64,000 nt of DNA from Nilaparvata lugens (GCF_014356525.2 NC_052518.1:4382162-4446161); one strand, 5' to 3'; positions 21,816-35,243 are shown, counted from the stretch's first letter. Made by a program: numbers and translations. Notes: generated from the sequence alone by a model not told the origin.

Positions 21816-22680
21816 ACTTTCCTTGCCCTATTACCATAGTTAAGGAAAGTATCGCTTTCCAAAAAAAATTAAGGCACCCCAATTTCAAGTTTTCTATAAG
21901 TTTCAAGGTCCCCTGAGTCCAAAAACATGATTTTTGGGTGTTGGTCTGTGTGTGTGTGTATATGTGTGTATGTCTGTGTACACGATAACTCCATTCCTAA
22001 TCAACCGATTGACTTGAAATTGTAAACTTAAGGTCCTTATACCATGAGAATACGACAGTAAGAAATTCAATAAAATTGAATTCAAAATGGCAGAGAAAAT
22101 GGTGGATAATTACTAAAAAACCATGTTTTTCACGGTTTTCTCGAAAACGGCACTAACGATTTTCTTCAAATTTATACCATGGAAAGCTATTTATGAGCCC
22201 TATCAACTGACGTGAGTCTCATTTCTGGGAAAATTGCAGGAGCTCCGTAATATTCTTGAGAAAAATGGCGGATTATTACTAAAAAACCCTGTTTCTCACG
22301 ATTTTCTCAAAAATAACTAGACCGATTTTTTTCAAAGTCATACCCTGTATAGTTATTTATCAGCTCTATCAACTGGCATGAGTCTCCTTTCTGGGAAACT
22401 AATGGGAGGTTCACCCCCTCCTTGAGAAATGGACTTATTAACCTCCTTCTCGTGCATGAGGTAGGTAGGTAGAGCAGCTTATTCAAAATAACACATAGTC
22501 GATATATTTCATTTCTAGAACATCTGTTTTGACGACTTTAAGAAAAATGACGACTAGAAAAAATCATCGAATTTCACAATTTCTACTCTGAAAACAATTA
22601 TATATACACATAATTATACAGAAGTCTGATCGTAGTTTCAAATATGAGCAAGGAAAGTTGTGTGAGTATTCAACATCAGA
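21816..22680 (+). mobile_element. Family A element
   Basis: Starts ACTTTCCTTGCCC and ends caaggaaagttgtgtgag then catcaga. The TG tract is short (21947-21976). It is opposite in orientation to the copy at 20029-21264 and separated from it by 550 bp, so the pair could base-pair as an inverted repeat. Confidence 0.85.
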
Positions 22681-23174
22681 TTTTAGTAGTTGGAAGTGGT
22701 TTTGTAATTATGAGCTTGAAACTGGCCTTAATTGACTTCAAAAGCAGACAGCCACAACGATGATGAGAGAGAATATTATCAAGCTGACAGAAAAGCATTG
22801 CCTGCTGAGTTCATGAGAGTGCTCTCGTTAATTATTCTGATGAGGAAATCACCTGTGATCAATCTCAAATAATTATGAAACCGCCCGTTAGTGTAATAGT
22901 TCACAATATTCAACAGCACTTGGCTTTACGTCAAACGATTCGAATTCTCCCGGAAATATTGCAATAGCTAAATGCACAATAACCGGAAAAGCCGAGCTGC
23001 CTCTCACAGTTCTAGTAGAGTGAGAGGTTATCATTCTACAATGTATAGAATAATTTTATAAAAACTCTTCACTCACATGGGATACTTTTGTACAAACTAA
23101 TAAAAACCTTCAACTTGAAAATGACCTCAGTTAGGATCGAAACTGGTTGAAATATTTCAAAGTGAATGAAAAAG
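22681..23174. other. No gene seen
   Basis: Unassigned; no shared repeats noticed. Confidence 0.35.
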
Positions 23175-23175
23175 A

Positions 23176-23266
23176 CTAAGAAATTGTCAAAAAACCACAG
23201 ATTTATTGATACTTAGAAAGACCGGTTTCGGTTATTACACCATTGCCATTCTCTGATAAACTAAAA
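23176..23266 (-). mobile_element. Family H fragment
   Basis: Inverted match to the right end of the H copies at 34965 and 54575: agaaattgtc, ccacagatttatt, aagaccggtttcggtt and acaccattgcc. Confidence 0.65.
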
Positions 23267-23487
23267 CTAAATACAAGAGCAGCAGAATTTCAAAGTGTTT
23301 AATAATAAAGGGTACTACAAGGTTCTTATATTGTTTTTATTAATTTTGAATAATTTTAATATTGAATAGCTTCGATATAATAAAGATTTCACACTATAGA
23401 TTGAATCTATTTATACCTCCAGATTCATATTTTAGTTTGGATTAGACTAAATGTTCAAATGTTTAAACGTTTATAAGTTTATTTCTT

Positions 23488-23813
23488 GCGTATTTACGAC
23501 GAAAACGCGGTAATAGATTTTCATGAAATATAACAGGTATGTTCCTTTTTCAATTGCGCGTCGACGTATATACAAGGTTTTTGAAAATTTCGCATTTCAA
23601 GGATAATATAAAGGGAAAAAGGAGCCTCTTTCATACGCCAATAATAGAGTAAAAATCAGACTATAGAATTATTCATCATAAATCAGCTGACAAGTGATTA
23701 CACAGATGTGTGGAGAAGCCAGTCTATTGCTGTATTTCCATATTGCTGTAGTTTCAATCCGGTACTTGAGGATGAGAATACTGCGTGAGGTCTACTGTTC
23801 TCAGAACTACTAG
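23488..23813 (-). mobile_element. Family C, inverted partial copy
   Basis: Reverse complement of much of 6638-7260: gcgcgtcgacgtatatacaa, tttcatacgccaata, ctatagaattattcat, and the terminal tctactgttctcagaactac. Confidence 0.7.
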
Positions 23814-25154
23814 ATTCATTTTGAATGAATAACGAAATACAAGCTCTTGGGATGTTAGAATAGACCTGAACCTTCTGTAGAATAGAATTTCATAACACAC
23901 ATCACTTTTTCTTCAACTCTTTAATATAAATAAGAATAGAAATCTAAACTCTATTTAAACTTGTCTATTCACAATGTGAATACACATATCACTTCTATAG
24001 TTGTGTATAGTAGGTATACTTTTTTGGCTATTTGATTCTAATTATGAGAAGATTTAGTGAGCATAGACTATCTCTCTATTTGTATTTTCATGAAATTCAT
24101 CTATCATGCACAAATAATATCTGGTGCTGAATAAGCTTTCATTTGAAAAGCAAAAGATAGGATAGAGTCGTTTGCAATTTGACAGTTTCCATTGTGCTCT
24201 GTGTGAAAGTTTGAGTACACATACAGTTCTTCAATATCTGAGAGAGGGTTGAAATGCATTGTTGCCTCTAGTTGACTGTCTCATTGATTGAGGCAGTTCT
24301 TCAAGAATAATTCCATCTACAATAAATATAATGTAGGAAAGAATTGCCTCATACACGTACGGGATAAGAAATTCACGTCCAAACTACTAAACTGATTAAC
24401 TCGAAGTTTCGCAAATAGATTCTCAATTCACCGAGGATTGTTATGGACTTCTTTCAAATCCTTTAAAAATTCAGTAGTTCAAGTTTTTAGTTTTTGATTA
24501 GACCCTTGCGGAGTACGGGTTACCTGCTAGACTGTAATAATTCCATCTTGTAATATTCTTTTCACTCTGCAGAGTATAAGGGTCTATGGGAGAGTCTAAA
24601 GTTTTCCAAGTAAAAGGGTTGATTATTTACTAGAATTGACGGTGTGATTTTTCAAGTTAAAAGCCTGAATTTTCAAGTGTAAATTTTCTCTTGAAGTATC
24701 GATTAGCCAGAAAAACAACTAATATAAATGTATTACGAATATTGCGTTCTGATAATTTGGTGTGGTATAGTATGGAGGGTCAATATTTTTTAGTGAGTTT
24801 GAAAGAATTGAGATTCAGAATAGAGAATTTCATAGATTTGGAATTTGATTTCAAGATTTGAGATTCATATATTATATTCGACATTGATTGAGAAAACTGA
24901 GAAATTGAGAAATAATCGCAAACGAATAAACAGGGAATCTTCGATACTGATAGCCTCAATACTGGAAATTCTCAACTCTGAATACATCTCTCCTTTTATC
25001 CTTTTCATGGACCTGCTTCTTGGTTAGTATGTTTCTTGTAAGTTTTTCCTTAATTGTTTTGTTTATTCCGCTTCAGTCCTATAAGGTCTAAATAAATTAC
25101 CAAGGTCTACTCGCGAATCATTTTATCATTATCATGTTGTGATTTATTTTAAAA
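23814..25154. other. No gene seen
   Basis: AT-rich with no repeat or domain recognised. A 60-residue frame at 24845-25027 shows no motif. This is among the longest repeat-poor stretches here. Confidence 0.4.
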
Positions 25155-25396
25155 CGTGTCCATACAGAGTGAGTTGAGTAACAGCAAACTGCTGTAAATT
25201 TTGTTTACAACGTATTCATACAGGAAAGTTGAGTAACAGCAGACGAGGCTGTACTTTTGAAAATAATTTCATAGTGCTGTAAATTTAGTTAAAAACGTGT
25301 CCATACAGATTGAGCTGGGAATAAACGAGGCTGTACTGTACGAACTTTCGAAAATAATTTCATCGTGCTGTGAATTTTGTTAAAAACGTGTCCAGA
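25155..25396 (+). repeat. Irregular tandem repeat
   Basis: Three copies of a unit with ctgtaaatttt(a)gtt, aaaacgtgtccatacag and gaggctgtac, at about 25155, 25274 and 25369, spaced 80-120 bp. The copies differ by small gaps. Confidence 0.7.
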
Positions 25397-25561
25397 GCAA
25401 GGTGGGTTTAATGAAACCACTATTGATTTCAGTTCGGAGAGTATGATGAAAAGATTCGGCGGGCATTATTTTCACGAGAGATAAGGAAAAGTGAGTTGTT
25501 GCGTGGAATAAAAAATGAAGTGACAGTGGTTGAAGGGGGGGAAGCGATAGGGGAGTCTTAC

Positions 25562-25776
25562 CTGGATGCGTAATACTCGAAAAAAGCGACAAATATCTCT
25601 AGAGATCGGGATACTGCAGCCCACATGTCTGCAACCAGAGACGAGCAACAGCCAACATGTTCAAAAGAGCAAACACGTATATGGCAACGCTGCGACGCTA
25701 CCACTCGGCCAACTGAGCCATTTGCCACTGAGGAACCAGCCGCGCAACAAGTCACAACTACCAACCTAGCCGTCAC
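25562..25776 (-). other. Possible first exon with splice donor
   Basis: This is the only part of the window that looks like gene-associated unique DNA. On the minus strand an open frame of 72 codons from ATG at 25776 runs to CAG|GTAAGA at 25562/25561, a consensus splice donor; the frame stops right after it. A second in-frame ATG is near 25625. The stretch is clearly richer in G+C than its surroundings. The predicted peptide has no domain I recognise, and it may instead be 5' untranslated exon or chance. If real, the rest of the gene lies at lower coordinates, and I did not see a next exon. Confidence 0.25.
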
Positions 25777-26000
25777 AAAATACCACCCCGGCTAGTGCAA
25801 GAGCCCCCGGACACACGCAGCTGAGAAACGTCACCAGCTATCGATCGACTCCCCTTTCTACCTCCTCCTCACCTCCTTACCACCTCCTCCTCAACCCCCA
25901 ACCCTTTCAAACCCCCCCCACCAACAACCCTTTTCCCCTCATCACACAAACAAATTTCGAAATTTCAAACGTCTCTTGACGAGCGGGGCTCACAACCGAA
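25777..26000 (-). promoter_or_regulatory. Possible promoter island
   Basis: Directly upstream, on the minus strand, of the possible exon at 25562-25776. It has a strong strand bias (cctcctcctcacctcc on plus) and poly-C runs, unlike the AT-rich surroundings. No clear TATA box is seen. The call rests on base composition and position only. Confidence 0.2.
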
Positions 26001-27540
26001 TTCTGCTGTCATCTCTTATGAAAGAGGTGACGCGTTTCGCGCTCTGTGCTCTGTCACTCAAATAAACACCCAATGTGATTACAAAGTGATCAGATAACGT
26101 AGTTAATGTAAACAATTCTGACTTCCTCAAAGTACTATCTAGTGACATTCGATTTTGATTTGGATTTACGGCGGAAATTGATATGTGCCTCAAATCAAGC
26201 ACATAAAAGAATAGTTTTGAGAGTTGAAAATGGCACGAGAAACTATTTCTGCTTTAAAAAAGATGTACAAAAGAATTAACACTACCTGAGAATGGCATGG
26301 CGTGTTTGTGTCGAATCATCTGATTGCCACCTGTGATGTTTTCAACTAGCATAGTTTGTTTATCACTTGTAAAAGTTTTATTTTCATATTTATCAAAAAT
26401 ACAATTTTGTCATTCCAACATTAAAATTAATTCATTATTCATCTAGCTCCATTTAATCAATTCCAACATAGGAATCATCAAATTAAATTCCTATATGTTT
26501 ATACAAAAATGTAAAGAGGGTACTATAGGAGACCGAACAAGAATAGTCCGAAGGAATTTTGAACGGCTGAGTACCTCCTCACCCCCTCGCACCTTCCGAC
26601 GTTGCCAATTCATGTATATAATAGAAATGTTGATTAATTCCTATTAATAATCAGATGTGGTCTACGTTGGCCAACTCTTATTTGACAAAGTTGCACTTAT
26701 CTGTTCCAATCTCCATTGGACTATATTTGTGCGGTTGACTTTAGTAGTTTCCTATGATAATTGGACATTCAAGTAGACCTATTCAAATACTTGATTAAAA
26801 AGTAATAGATATAGATCGTGGCTCATAGATCGTCGGTGAACCTATCTCCTCATAAAAAACAGCACTCACTTCCAAGGTTTTCATTGAATATTATTTTCGT
26901 TTTGTGTAATTTGTGAATTTTCTGATCATCCAAACCACGATCCTCACAAGAAATGTTCCACTATCTGAAATATTCTGAAGAGAATTTCAGATGGTGGCTT
27001 TTCTCCAAGCAACAGGTCAATCTGCAAGGAGCAGAGTCACAAACCGACAGCTTTATCGTCACATTATCCTAGTTGTTTATGATCCGATTCTCACAAATCA
27101 GGTGTCATTTTCTTTGGAATCGGAGAATGATATTTTCATGAGAAACTCGTTTCGAAATGTACTACTTTTCTCAAGAATTGAGAGGTGATTTCGACTGTGA
27201 TCCAATCCTTTGTCAAGATTGCTCTATTTGAAACTGTTGGAGGGAATATGGTTTGAAGTATTGAATAAGAGTGAGTAGAACTCATTTATGCAGTGAACGA
27301 ATAGAGTCTGAACCAGAGGAAACTTCAACCAGATTTTATTACTCAGTGTGTGGAGATTGGGGACGTCACCTACATGGATATTCAAAACTGATTGAAACAA
27401 AACTTTAAATAATATATCTACACTGCAAAAAATGCATACTTTCTGACCATACAAAGAGTTGTATTAACTTTTAAAGTAAGAAAGCTTCTCTGCCGCACCT
27501 TGTACAAGATTAAATTCCATGATCTGAACATTGAAATATC
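26001..27540. other. No gene seen
   Basis: AT-rich, repeat-poor. Frames at 26991-27188 and 27224-27454 have no motif. Confidence 0.4.
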
Positions 27541-27701
27541 AAGGTGCGTAAAGACTTTTACGCCACGCGTATTTCACTTTTCATAAGCTGATTATATCTG
27601 TATCTTACTGTTCCTGTTAAAATACAGATATAATAAACTTAGCATCAGCTGATGAAAAGTGAGATTCGCGTTTTCGTGGCGTAAAGTCTGTACGCAACCT
27701 T
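27541..27701. mobile_element. Family I foldback MITE
   Basis: Ends AAGGTGCGTAAAGAC and GTCTGTACGCAACCTT are inverted, and the arms continue (cacttttcat...agctgat against atcagctgatgaaaagtg) around an (aaat)acagatata centre. Non-coding. Confidence 0.85.
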
Positions 27702-27954
27702 GGAAATTTTATGAGTTTTTAGACCAAAATAAAACCGATGTATACACTATTTGACCTTGTTTCGATTAAAAATTTGAATAATAAGATTAAAATTGTTGTA
27801 AAGTGCATTTTGGAGACTAAAAATTGATTTGAATAATCAACCGACATATGTATGGTTTGAAAATTGAATAATACGATAAAAATTGATTGTCAAGTACATT
27901 TTTCGGAGGATAAAGAGTGATTTGATTTAAATCTACGACCATTTCATATTAAAA

Positions 27955-28451
27955 TTTATTTATTTGCCATAAAATAATACAGATTGATAAAATAAATATT
28001 CTAACTTACAAAATGGCACTACCGGCAAAGAAAACTTGTGCGCCGGCAGTGAGTTCGAACAACTAGGTTCAGCAAACATGTCAATAGAAAGAAAAAGAGC
28101 TTATTCAAACCACTAGAATAAATGAAATTATGGAAACCAGGTCACATCTCAATACTTACAAACGATAAGACAAAGTAACAAAATCACAAGCAAATGACAA
28201 ACTCAAAAAGACCAATTCAAGGAAGCAATGACAAATATTTTTTTAAATTTATAACACAAGAATGAAACACTACATAATGAATATAGATAATTTAAAATAA
28301 ACATTTATCCTAATCCAATCCAGTATAAGATTCATTATGGATTTTCTAATTCTATTAATGATGAATTCAGTTGGGTCTTTATTCATAAACAAGTAACACT
28401 GATATTCAAACTGACGTCTACATACACTTAAGCTTGTAAAGTCAATATCAA
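27955..28451 (-). pseudogene. Probable LINE remnant, C-terminal end
   Basis: On the minus strand 28450-28250 is open and reads, in part, FDIDFTSLSVCRRQFEYQC and LFMNKDPTEFIINRIRKSI, which look like the end of a retrotransposon ORF2. A TTTATTTATTTGCC string at 27957 could be its 3' tail. No RT motif is present, so the call rests on style and position. The LINE at 28452-30760 begins exactly where this one breaks off. Confidence 0.35.
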
Positions 28452-30760
28452 ATTGTAATGGATTGATTGATTGAGTACTTTATTTATGTAGATTACAATA
28501 TATACTGGCTTATACACTTACAATACAGCAAAATTATAGATGAATTTGCATAATATAGACTAAGAAAATAATTATTGAACTGTATATGAAAAAGCAATTT
28601 GTAATATAATAACTATAGATAATTATATTGTTATGCATCTACATAAATTGGTGGAGCTTTGGACATATCAATGTCCATTCTTCGGAAAGAATATTAAAAA
28701 TATCCTCACCGCTAACTCTCTACCAAAACGTTAATTTAATTAATTAAACTAAGGATTTATTTATTAATGGGAATATTGTAAAAGTTTTAATTAATATAAA
28801 TATCTAAGAGAAAAAAAACAGAAAATTGATAGAGTAAAATAATTATATAGGTAGATAAGATCAAATTATTGATTAATAAAATGAAGTAGGCTGAAAGTAG
28901 ATCAGGGTAATCAACTTTCAGTAATATACAGCAGTATATGCAGTGGATAATTAAAATAACATGAGTTTATATTATATATATATATATATATAATTCATTC
29001 TTTGAACAGGTTCAAAGGTTTGTATTTGTGGGATGGGTGGGGGATGGTTGTCATGTGATCGTTCTAGGGCCGGACAGTTTCAGCCATTTGTTCCAAAAGA
29101 TGTTTTTTTAAAGTCAGGATGAAGCTCGCTCGGCTCTCGATGGACCTGATAGAAACAGGAAGTGCATTTTATGCAAGACAGGCACTGACTAAGAAGGATT
29201 TTGTGAAAATAGTAGTTCGATGATTGGGTATCCTTCAAGTACTTTCTCCGGTTCTAGTATGTGAAGCATCTATCCTCATACCTTCAGAGACAAATTTGAA
29301 ATCATCTTTAAAATAGTTCGGATTACCCTATTTCAAGATATCTCTAACAAGCTTGACTATTCGAAAAAGCCTTTGATCGGGAAGCTTTAATGTTGAACTA
29401 GCAATGTGGGTTGGGGTGATATGATCATGGCGTTGGAGAGAGTAGACGAAACGTAGACAATAATTTTGGCAACACTGTAGTTTATCATTCAGAGTGACTT
29501 GCATATCGTTAAGAACAGAATCACAATACATTAAATGTGGGAAGATGAGAGATTGAACCAATAATAATTTAATGTTTCTAGGGAGAATATCGTGCATTTT
29601 CTTCAATGCATGCATGGCTGAGAATACCTTTTTACAAGTTTTGTTCACTTGTTCTGCCAGTCAAGAGTATTATTCATAATAATGCCTTAATTTTTAACTG
29701 AGCTACAGTAAGGAATGTCATTACCGTCTACACTAATTTTGTGAATCGATTCAAGGTCAATATTGTTTATAAGACGAGAATATCCAATTATAATGGGTTG
29801 TGTTTTGATGGGATTAAGCTTAAGGCCATTTTTCTTTGTCCATTCCACTATCGAATTGATATCCTGATTCATTATTCCAACTGTTTCATTAATTGTTGTT
29901 ATGGGACAGCTTAAATAGATTTGAAGGTCGTCTGCATAAGTATGGAAACTGGAGAATTTGATAATGAAAGAAAGGTCATTAGCATACAAAGTGAAGAGGA
30001 GAGGGCCTAAAATTGAACCTTGTCGTACTCCATGCATAACGTTATTCCAAGTTGACTTTTTGTCACCGACAGATACACATTGTTTCCTTCCTAATAGATA
30101 GGATTCGAACCAAACTAACGAGTTGTGACTGAAACCAAGAATAGCCAACTTATTCAAAAGGACTGTATGATGAATGCTTCAGAAAAATCAAATAGGGTGA
30201 GGATGGTGCATTTTCTTCGGTCCATAGCTAACCTTATATCATCAGTGACACGAAGCAGAGCTGTCTCAGTTGAATGGAATTTCCTAAAGCCTGATTGAAA
30301 GTTATGAAGCTTACTATTCTTGTCTAGAAATTTTACAACTTGAGCATGAATGAGTCTTTTTAGCACTTTGGACAATGCAGGTAGAATACTGATTGGTCTA
30401 AAATCCTCAACTTTATTGGGTGATGGAACTTTATTTAGAGGGCGAACCAGAGCAAACTTCCAGTTTTCAGGAAAATTGCCTTCTTCAAGTGACTTGTTGA
30501 AAATGTATGTAATGGTTGGTAAAACAGCAAATAACATATTCTTGATAAATTTAATAGGAATTTTGTCTACACCCATAGCATTACTATGAATACGTTAAAT
30601 TTCTTTGAAAGTGTCTTCTTCTGAGATTGGATGGAGATGAAATTGATCAGTAATTGGTAAATCTAAGTTTGTAACCTGCTCTTCAAGAATATGATTAGCA
30701 ATGACAACTTCGTCGCGTTGGTTGGAGTTGGATTGGAGGGACGTTGTTATGGATTGGAGG
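28452..30760 (-). mobile_element. CR1/Jockey-like LINE, 5'-truncated
   Basis: Minus-strand non-LTR retrotransposon. The 3' tail is the short repeat gattgattgattga (as seen on plus, 28462-28475) with an AATAAA on the minus strand just before it. The ORF2 remnant spans about 29060-30750. The 3' untranslated part, 28475-29060, is AT-rich and includes a (TA)n run near 28975. A short-repeat tail rather than poly(A) fits the CR1 group, but clade assignment needs a tree. Confidence 0.8.
29060..30750 (-). pseudogene. LINE ORF2 reverse transcriptase, broken
   Basis: Fragments in order on the minus strand: 30750-30577 (region before RT, one internal stop); 30576-30154 with RPISILPALSKVLKRLI and the start of RT motif A (TLFDFSEAF); 30157-29687 with GVRQGSILGP and the active-site YADD (residues 74-77 of that frame); 29648-29328 after the RT; then 29327-29060 in shifted frames with ALPVSI-like and KKHLLEQ-like text. 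Between the two RT pieces a short deletion removes the residues after SEAF and shifts frame. No endonuclease domain is seen. The copy is inactive. Confidence 0.85.
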
Positions 30761-31469
30761 GACGCAAATTATATGGATTATTCCTTAAGTTGAATGTATG
30801 ACTATTCTTATTAATGAATAATATGATTCTTTTAACATATGTTTGTCTCACTGTAAGCACCTGGAATTTTTGAAAAAGAATTCTACTAGGGTACAATCTT
30901 GGCCTGCATAAGCAAATAATCACCTTGCTTACTTGTTTTTCGGTTAGAAATCAACCGACTTATAAGTTCGACATAGCATCCTTATATTCTAGTTCGCACC
31001 AGGATACATACCTGGAACAGCTCTCGGATCAGTCTGTCTTATATGAAAGATATAAAACTCAAGTATTATCCGCGGATAGGGAGAATACAGCCTAGTATGG
31101 ACCTTCAAGAGGTTGTTGATCGTCATTGCTCTGAGGAGAAGATGGAGTAGGAGCACGCTTTAAGTACCTACTTCATCCTTTAAGTACCTCCTTAACACTA
31201 TCTCCTAACAAGCTCATGACATCGCCTCATACTTTATGGCAATCTCAGCTGCTCGGGGACTCGTGGACCTGGAATAATTGCACAAAGTTCGCTCCCATTA
31301 AAACTTTCAATGATGAGATTTTGATTGTGTATTAAATTTATTTTTATGGGCAAAGCTTCAAACTGTTGATGATAATACCTCGATGTTATTGTCACTGTGG
31401 TCACAGATACCAGTCTTGATCTCTATATCATCAATCCGAGAAAACTTTCGGAATACATATGTTACATGT
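30761..31469. other. No gene seen
   Basis: Unassigned. A small duplication (ggattggagggacg) occurs at the LINE border near 30733 and 30752. Confidence 0.35.
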
Positions 31470-31553
31470 AAGAGTGCGTACAGACTTATGCGCGCCACTA
31501 GCATACGCCACGCTGATAAAATGTGTTCGGGCGCATAAGTCTGTACACACCTT
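31470..31553. mobile_element. Family I MITE, short copy
   Basis: Ends AAGAGTGCGTACAGACTTAT and ATAAGTCTGTACACACCTT are inverted, with gcgcgcc near the left arm and gggcgc near the right. Only 84 bp. Confidence 0.75.
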
Positions 31554-31705
31554 CACGCCTAGTTGCTATGTATTGATGGATAAGACTAAACATGCCCTCC
31601 AATAATCAGTATTCGATCTCTAAAGAGACAAAAAAAACCTGAAAATTCAAAATTCATCAATATGAATTCAAATTGAACGGAGTTATCGTAGAAGTTTTAA
31701 ATATA

Positions 31706-32037
31706 ATGAAGTCCACGTTATAATGGTGGTATTTAGCATTGGTGTTGCTATTCTTGTCTATCATTCGACAAAGCAGATAGTGCTATCCTTTCCTAGTTCC
31801 GCAACGTTGCCAGATCGTCTTCCAACAATGTAGAATTAATTAACAAAATATTCAATCTTAATTATGAAAATTCACTTTGAAATTATTGAAAAATGTATTT
31901 TCCTGACGAATAAAATTTGAATAATTATTTGTAACAAGGATAAATAATTTATTCTACATCGAATACACTGGTATTACTGGATACACTGGAGGCAGTGACA
32001 AGGTAGGGAATTTGCAACCCTGTTCTCCTATCTTGTG
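31706..32037 (+). mobile_element. Family B MITE
   Basis: gtccacgttataatggtggt, tgctattcttgtctatcatt, gacaaagcagatagtgctat and gcaacgttgccagatcg in order, ending near gcaaccctgttctcctatc. The right inverted end has been replaced by a palindromic segment. Confidence 0.7.
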
Positions 32038-32051
32038 TTAACACAAGATAG
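32028..32051. repeat. 24-bp perfect palindrome
   Basis: Centred on GTTAAC with arms CTATCTTGTG/CACAAGATAG. Related strings (agtctagtgttaa, gtcttaacacaag) follow up to 32100. Confidence 0.9.
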
Positions 32052-33336
32052 TCTAGTGTTAAACAGACAGTCTTAGATAGACTAGTCTTAACACAAGTTT
32101 CATACAATAAGTCAGATTCCCTGACTTGTTCTATACTCCATAACTGGAGTCCTTAGGACACAATCTTTAAAAAAAGAAATCTTTTACCACTACGTAACGT
32201 GGATCTCCTGCAGAGGAATCGCTTATTTTGTCCAACGTAGTCGTGAAAACATAGAAAGGTGTAGACTGTTGAATCATAATAATAATAAATTTGATTCCTC
32301 GGTAAAGAAAGTGAACAAAAGTACAAACAAAAAAGAAAACGTAGCTTCTGTGAAATTAGAAAAATTATGTACTTACAATAATATATTCTATATATTCTTA
32401 ATATAATCTTTCAATTTACTGAGAAAGACACTCCCAAGAAATTCCTATGTGGGAGATGCCATCAAAGAGCAATATCTTCAATTATTTTTGTTTTAAACAA
32501 AATACGTAAGATAAGTAAAAATAAAGACTATGCTAGCAACAGAGCTTAGGGTAGGGTTGCAATCAATAAAAAAGAGAATCAATTATGTAAAACTAAATTT
32601 GAATGCAGAAGTTCAAGAAAACTAAGAGCAAATATATTAAAATATACTCTGGAAGTGAAATGAATTAATAGGAAATTCAATTGGTAGGTAATTTCCTATG
32701 ATATAAAATACTTCAAATACGATTTAATGAATAAGCGAACTTTAATGCTGTGATACAAATATTGACAATGATTATTAAACAAACTAATACACATGTTTCA
32801 CCCGTGTGGAAAATAGCAGATGATTCGCCTGAAACTTGTAGCCACAACTCGTGTGTAATTTTTTTGAAAATAATTAGCTGCTCGACTGGCAGGTAGGCCG
32901 TAGCCATAGTAGGCTAGTTGTAGAGTTAGACGTGAAGCATGTTTCCCAATGTTGAATGCACCTCACAAAGGGTGCTTCTGCGTCTTGTTGAACGACAACA
33001 GCTCATTAGCAGCGCAGTCTGTCTCCCCCACACTAAAGTGGCATCACTTATCACGGTGTCGTTTAAAAAACGCTCCTCACTCTCTCCAACCGATAGCAAC
33101 AACAGGCTAGATATACAATGGCTGCAACATATAAGACAATAGCCATAAAAAGCCGTCGTTTCGCTCCAACACTATCTTTCATCTTATATTGCACCATCAC
33201 CTTATTCATACCCTCAACTGAAATGCTCCTCAAAATACTTCAAGCGTACAAACCTCTCCAGTTGTAGATCTATGGAAGATACTGAACATTTTTGATGAAT
33301 ACCTTACTATACTACATCATCTTTACTTTAAAAAAA
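32052..33336. other. No gene seen
   Basis: Mostly AT-rich. A moderately GC-richer part (32935-33140) holds a 67-residue frame without any motif. I see no splice or promoter evidence strong enough to call it. Confidence 0.35.
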
Positions 33337-34278
<942 letters not shown>

Positions 34279-34964
34279 TAAAAAAAGCATATTCGTTGTA
34301 TGATATCCTAAATTTATGGTGACACTTTGTCGCAGTCTATCCAGGACTGTCTCCACAGCCTCACATGTCATTCCTCTTGTAAAAGCTGTTATTTTTTTCA
34401 CAATAAAGCACTGACCGGGAGAGAAAAACTAACGATTGTACTATTTCTCTCCCAAATTTAGATTACATTTTGAAAGTCCGGTGTAGGGTTATGATTTCAC
34501 TTATCTGAAATTTAGTTCATTTACACTCAAGAACAAGGAAAAGCTGGTCCCAAAACTATACACTATTATAAAGACTATAATCTCTTCAATTTTCTTTTCA
34601 TTACGAACTGCTTGTTAATTCATAACCTTGTTAGCATTGGTCGATAGTATTGCTATTTACATATTTGTTTTATTAACTTCTACTTGATTTCTCTGGTTTT
34701 TTTGTGAACATAAAAGTGTTCCTTACAAACTCTATCAGTTTAGTACTATGTACAAACCTAGGTTTTGCTGGCTTTGTCAGATAGAAAACAAGTTATTTTT
34801 AATTTAAGAGTTTATGTGTAATTGGAATCTTATTATGTATTTCTTGCTTGTATTTTTATTATTCATAAGCCATTTTATTGTTTCAATTTGACAAAATAAA
34901 TTTGATTTGATTTGTACTGCAAGTAAATTTTGTTGACTTGATTTCTTTGGTTTTATTTGAACTG
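34279..34964. other. No gene seen; possible LINE tail
   Basis: AT-rich. aataaatttgatttgatttg near 34895 has the look of a retrotransposon 3' tail, and related strings occur at 36130 and 36240. Confidence 0.3.
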
Positions 34965-35230
34965 CATGTAAATTTTGTTATCGTGGTGGATCAGTTGCTT
35001 GGAACGCCATTTTGTGACGTTTGTGTTGTATGCACTGTTAAGTGGGAGGAGAGTGTCTAGGGTCTAGGCCAATGGCAGGCATTCATGCCCTTGACCAATA
35101 GCGGTACTCGCCCACTAGTATAAATTGTGTTACTTTTGTATTTAGTTTCAGCTTATCAGAAATTAACAATGGTGTAACAACTGAAACCGGTCTTTGAATA
35201 AATTCTGTGGTTTTAACAATTTCTTAGTAA
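34965..35230 (+). mobile_element. Family H, promoter-like element
   Basis: Shared with 54575-54848 from gtaaattttgttatc to gacaatttcttag. In order it has gccattttgtgacgtt, two CCAAT boxes (ggccaatggcag, gaccaatagcgg), a TATA box (ctagtataaat), a tcag start-like string, accggtctttgaataaa with a polyadenylation signal, and tctgtgg. This promoter-then-polyA order is that of an LTR, but similarity between copies continues past the possible TG...CA ends, so a solo LTR is not proven. Confidence 0.6.
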
Positions 35231-35243
35231 TTTTTATTTAATA

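Noticed and set aside
25566..25769. Plus-strand frame opposite the possible exon
   Set aside because: No motif or splice evidence on that strand; the minus strand has the consensus donor.
34965..35230. Calling family H a solo LTR outright
   Set aside because: TGTTATC...TAACA would fit, but both copies stay similar beyond these points, so the ends are not established.
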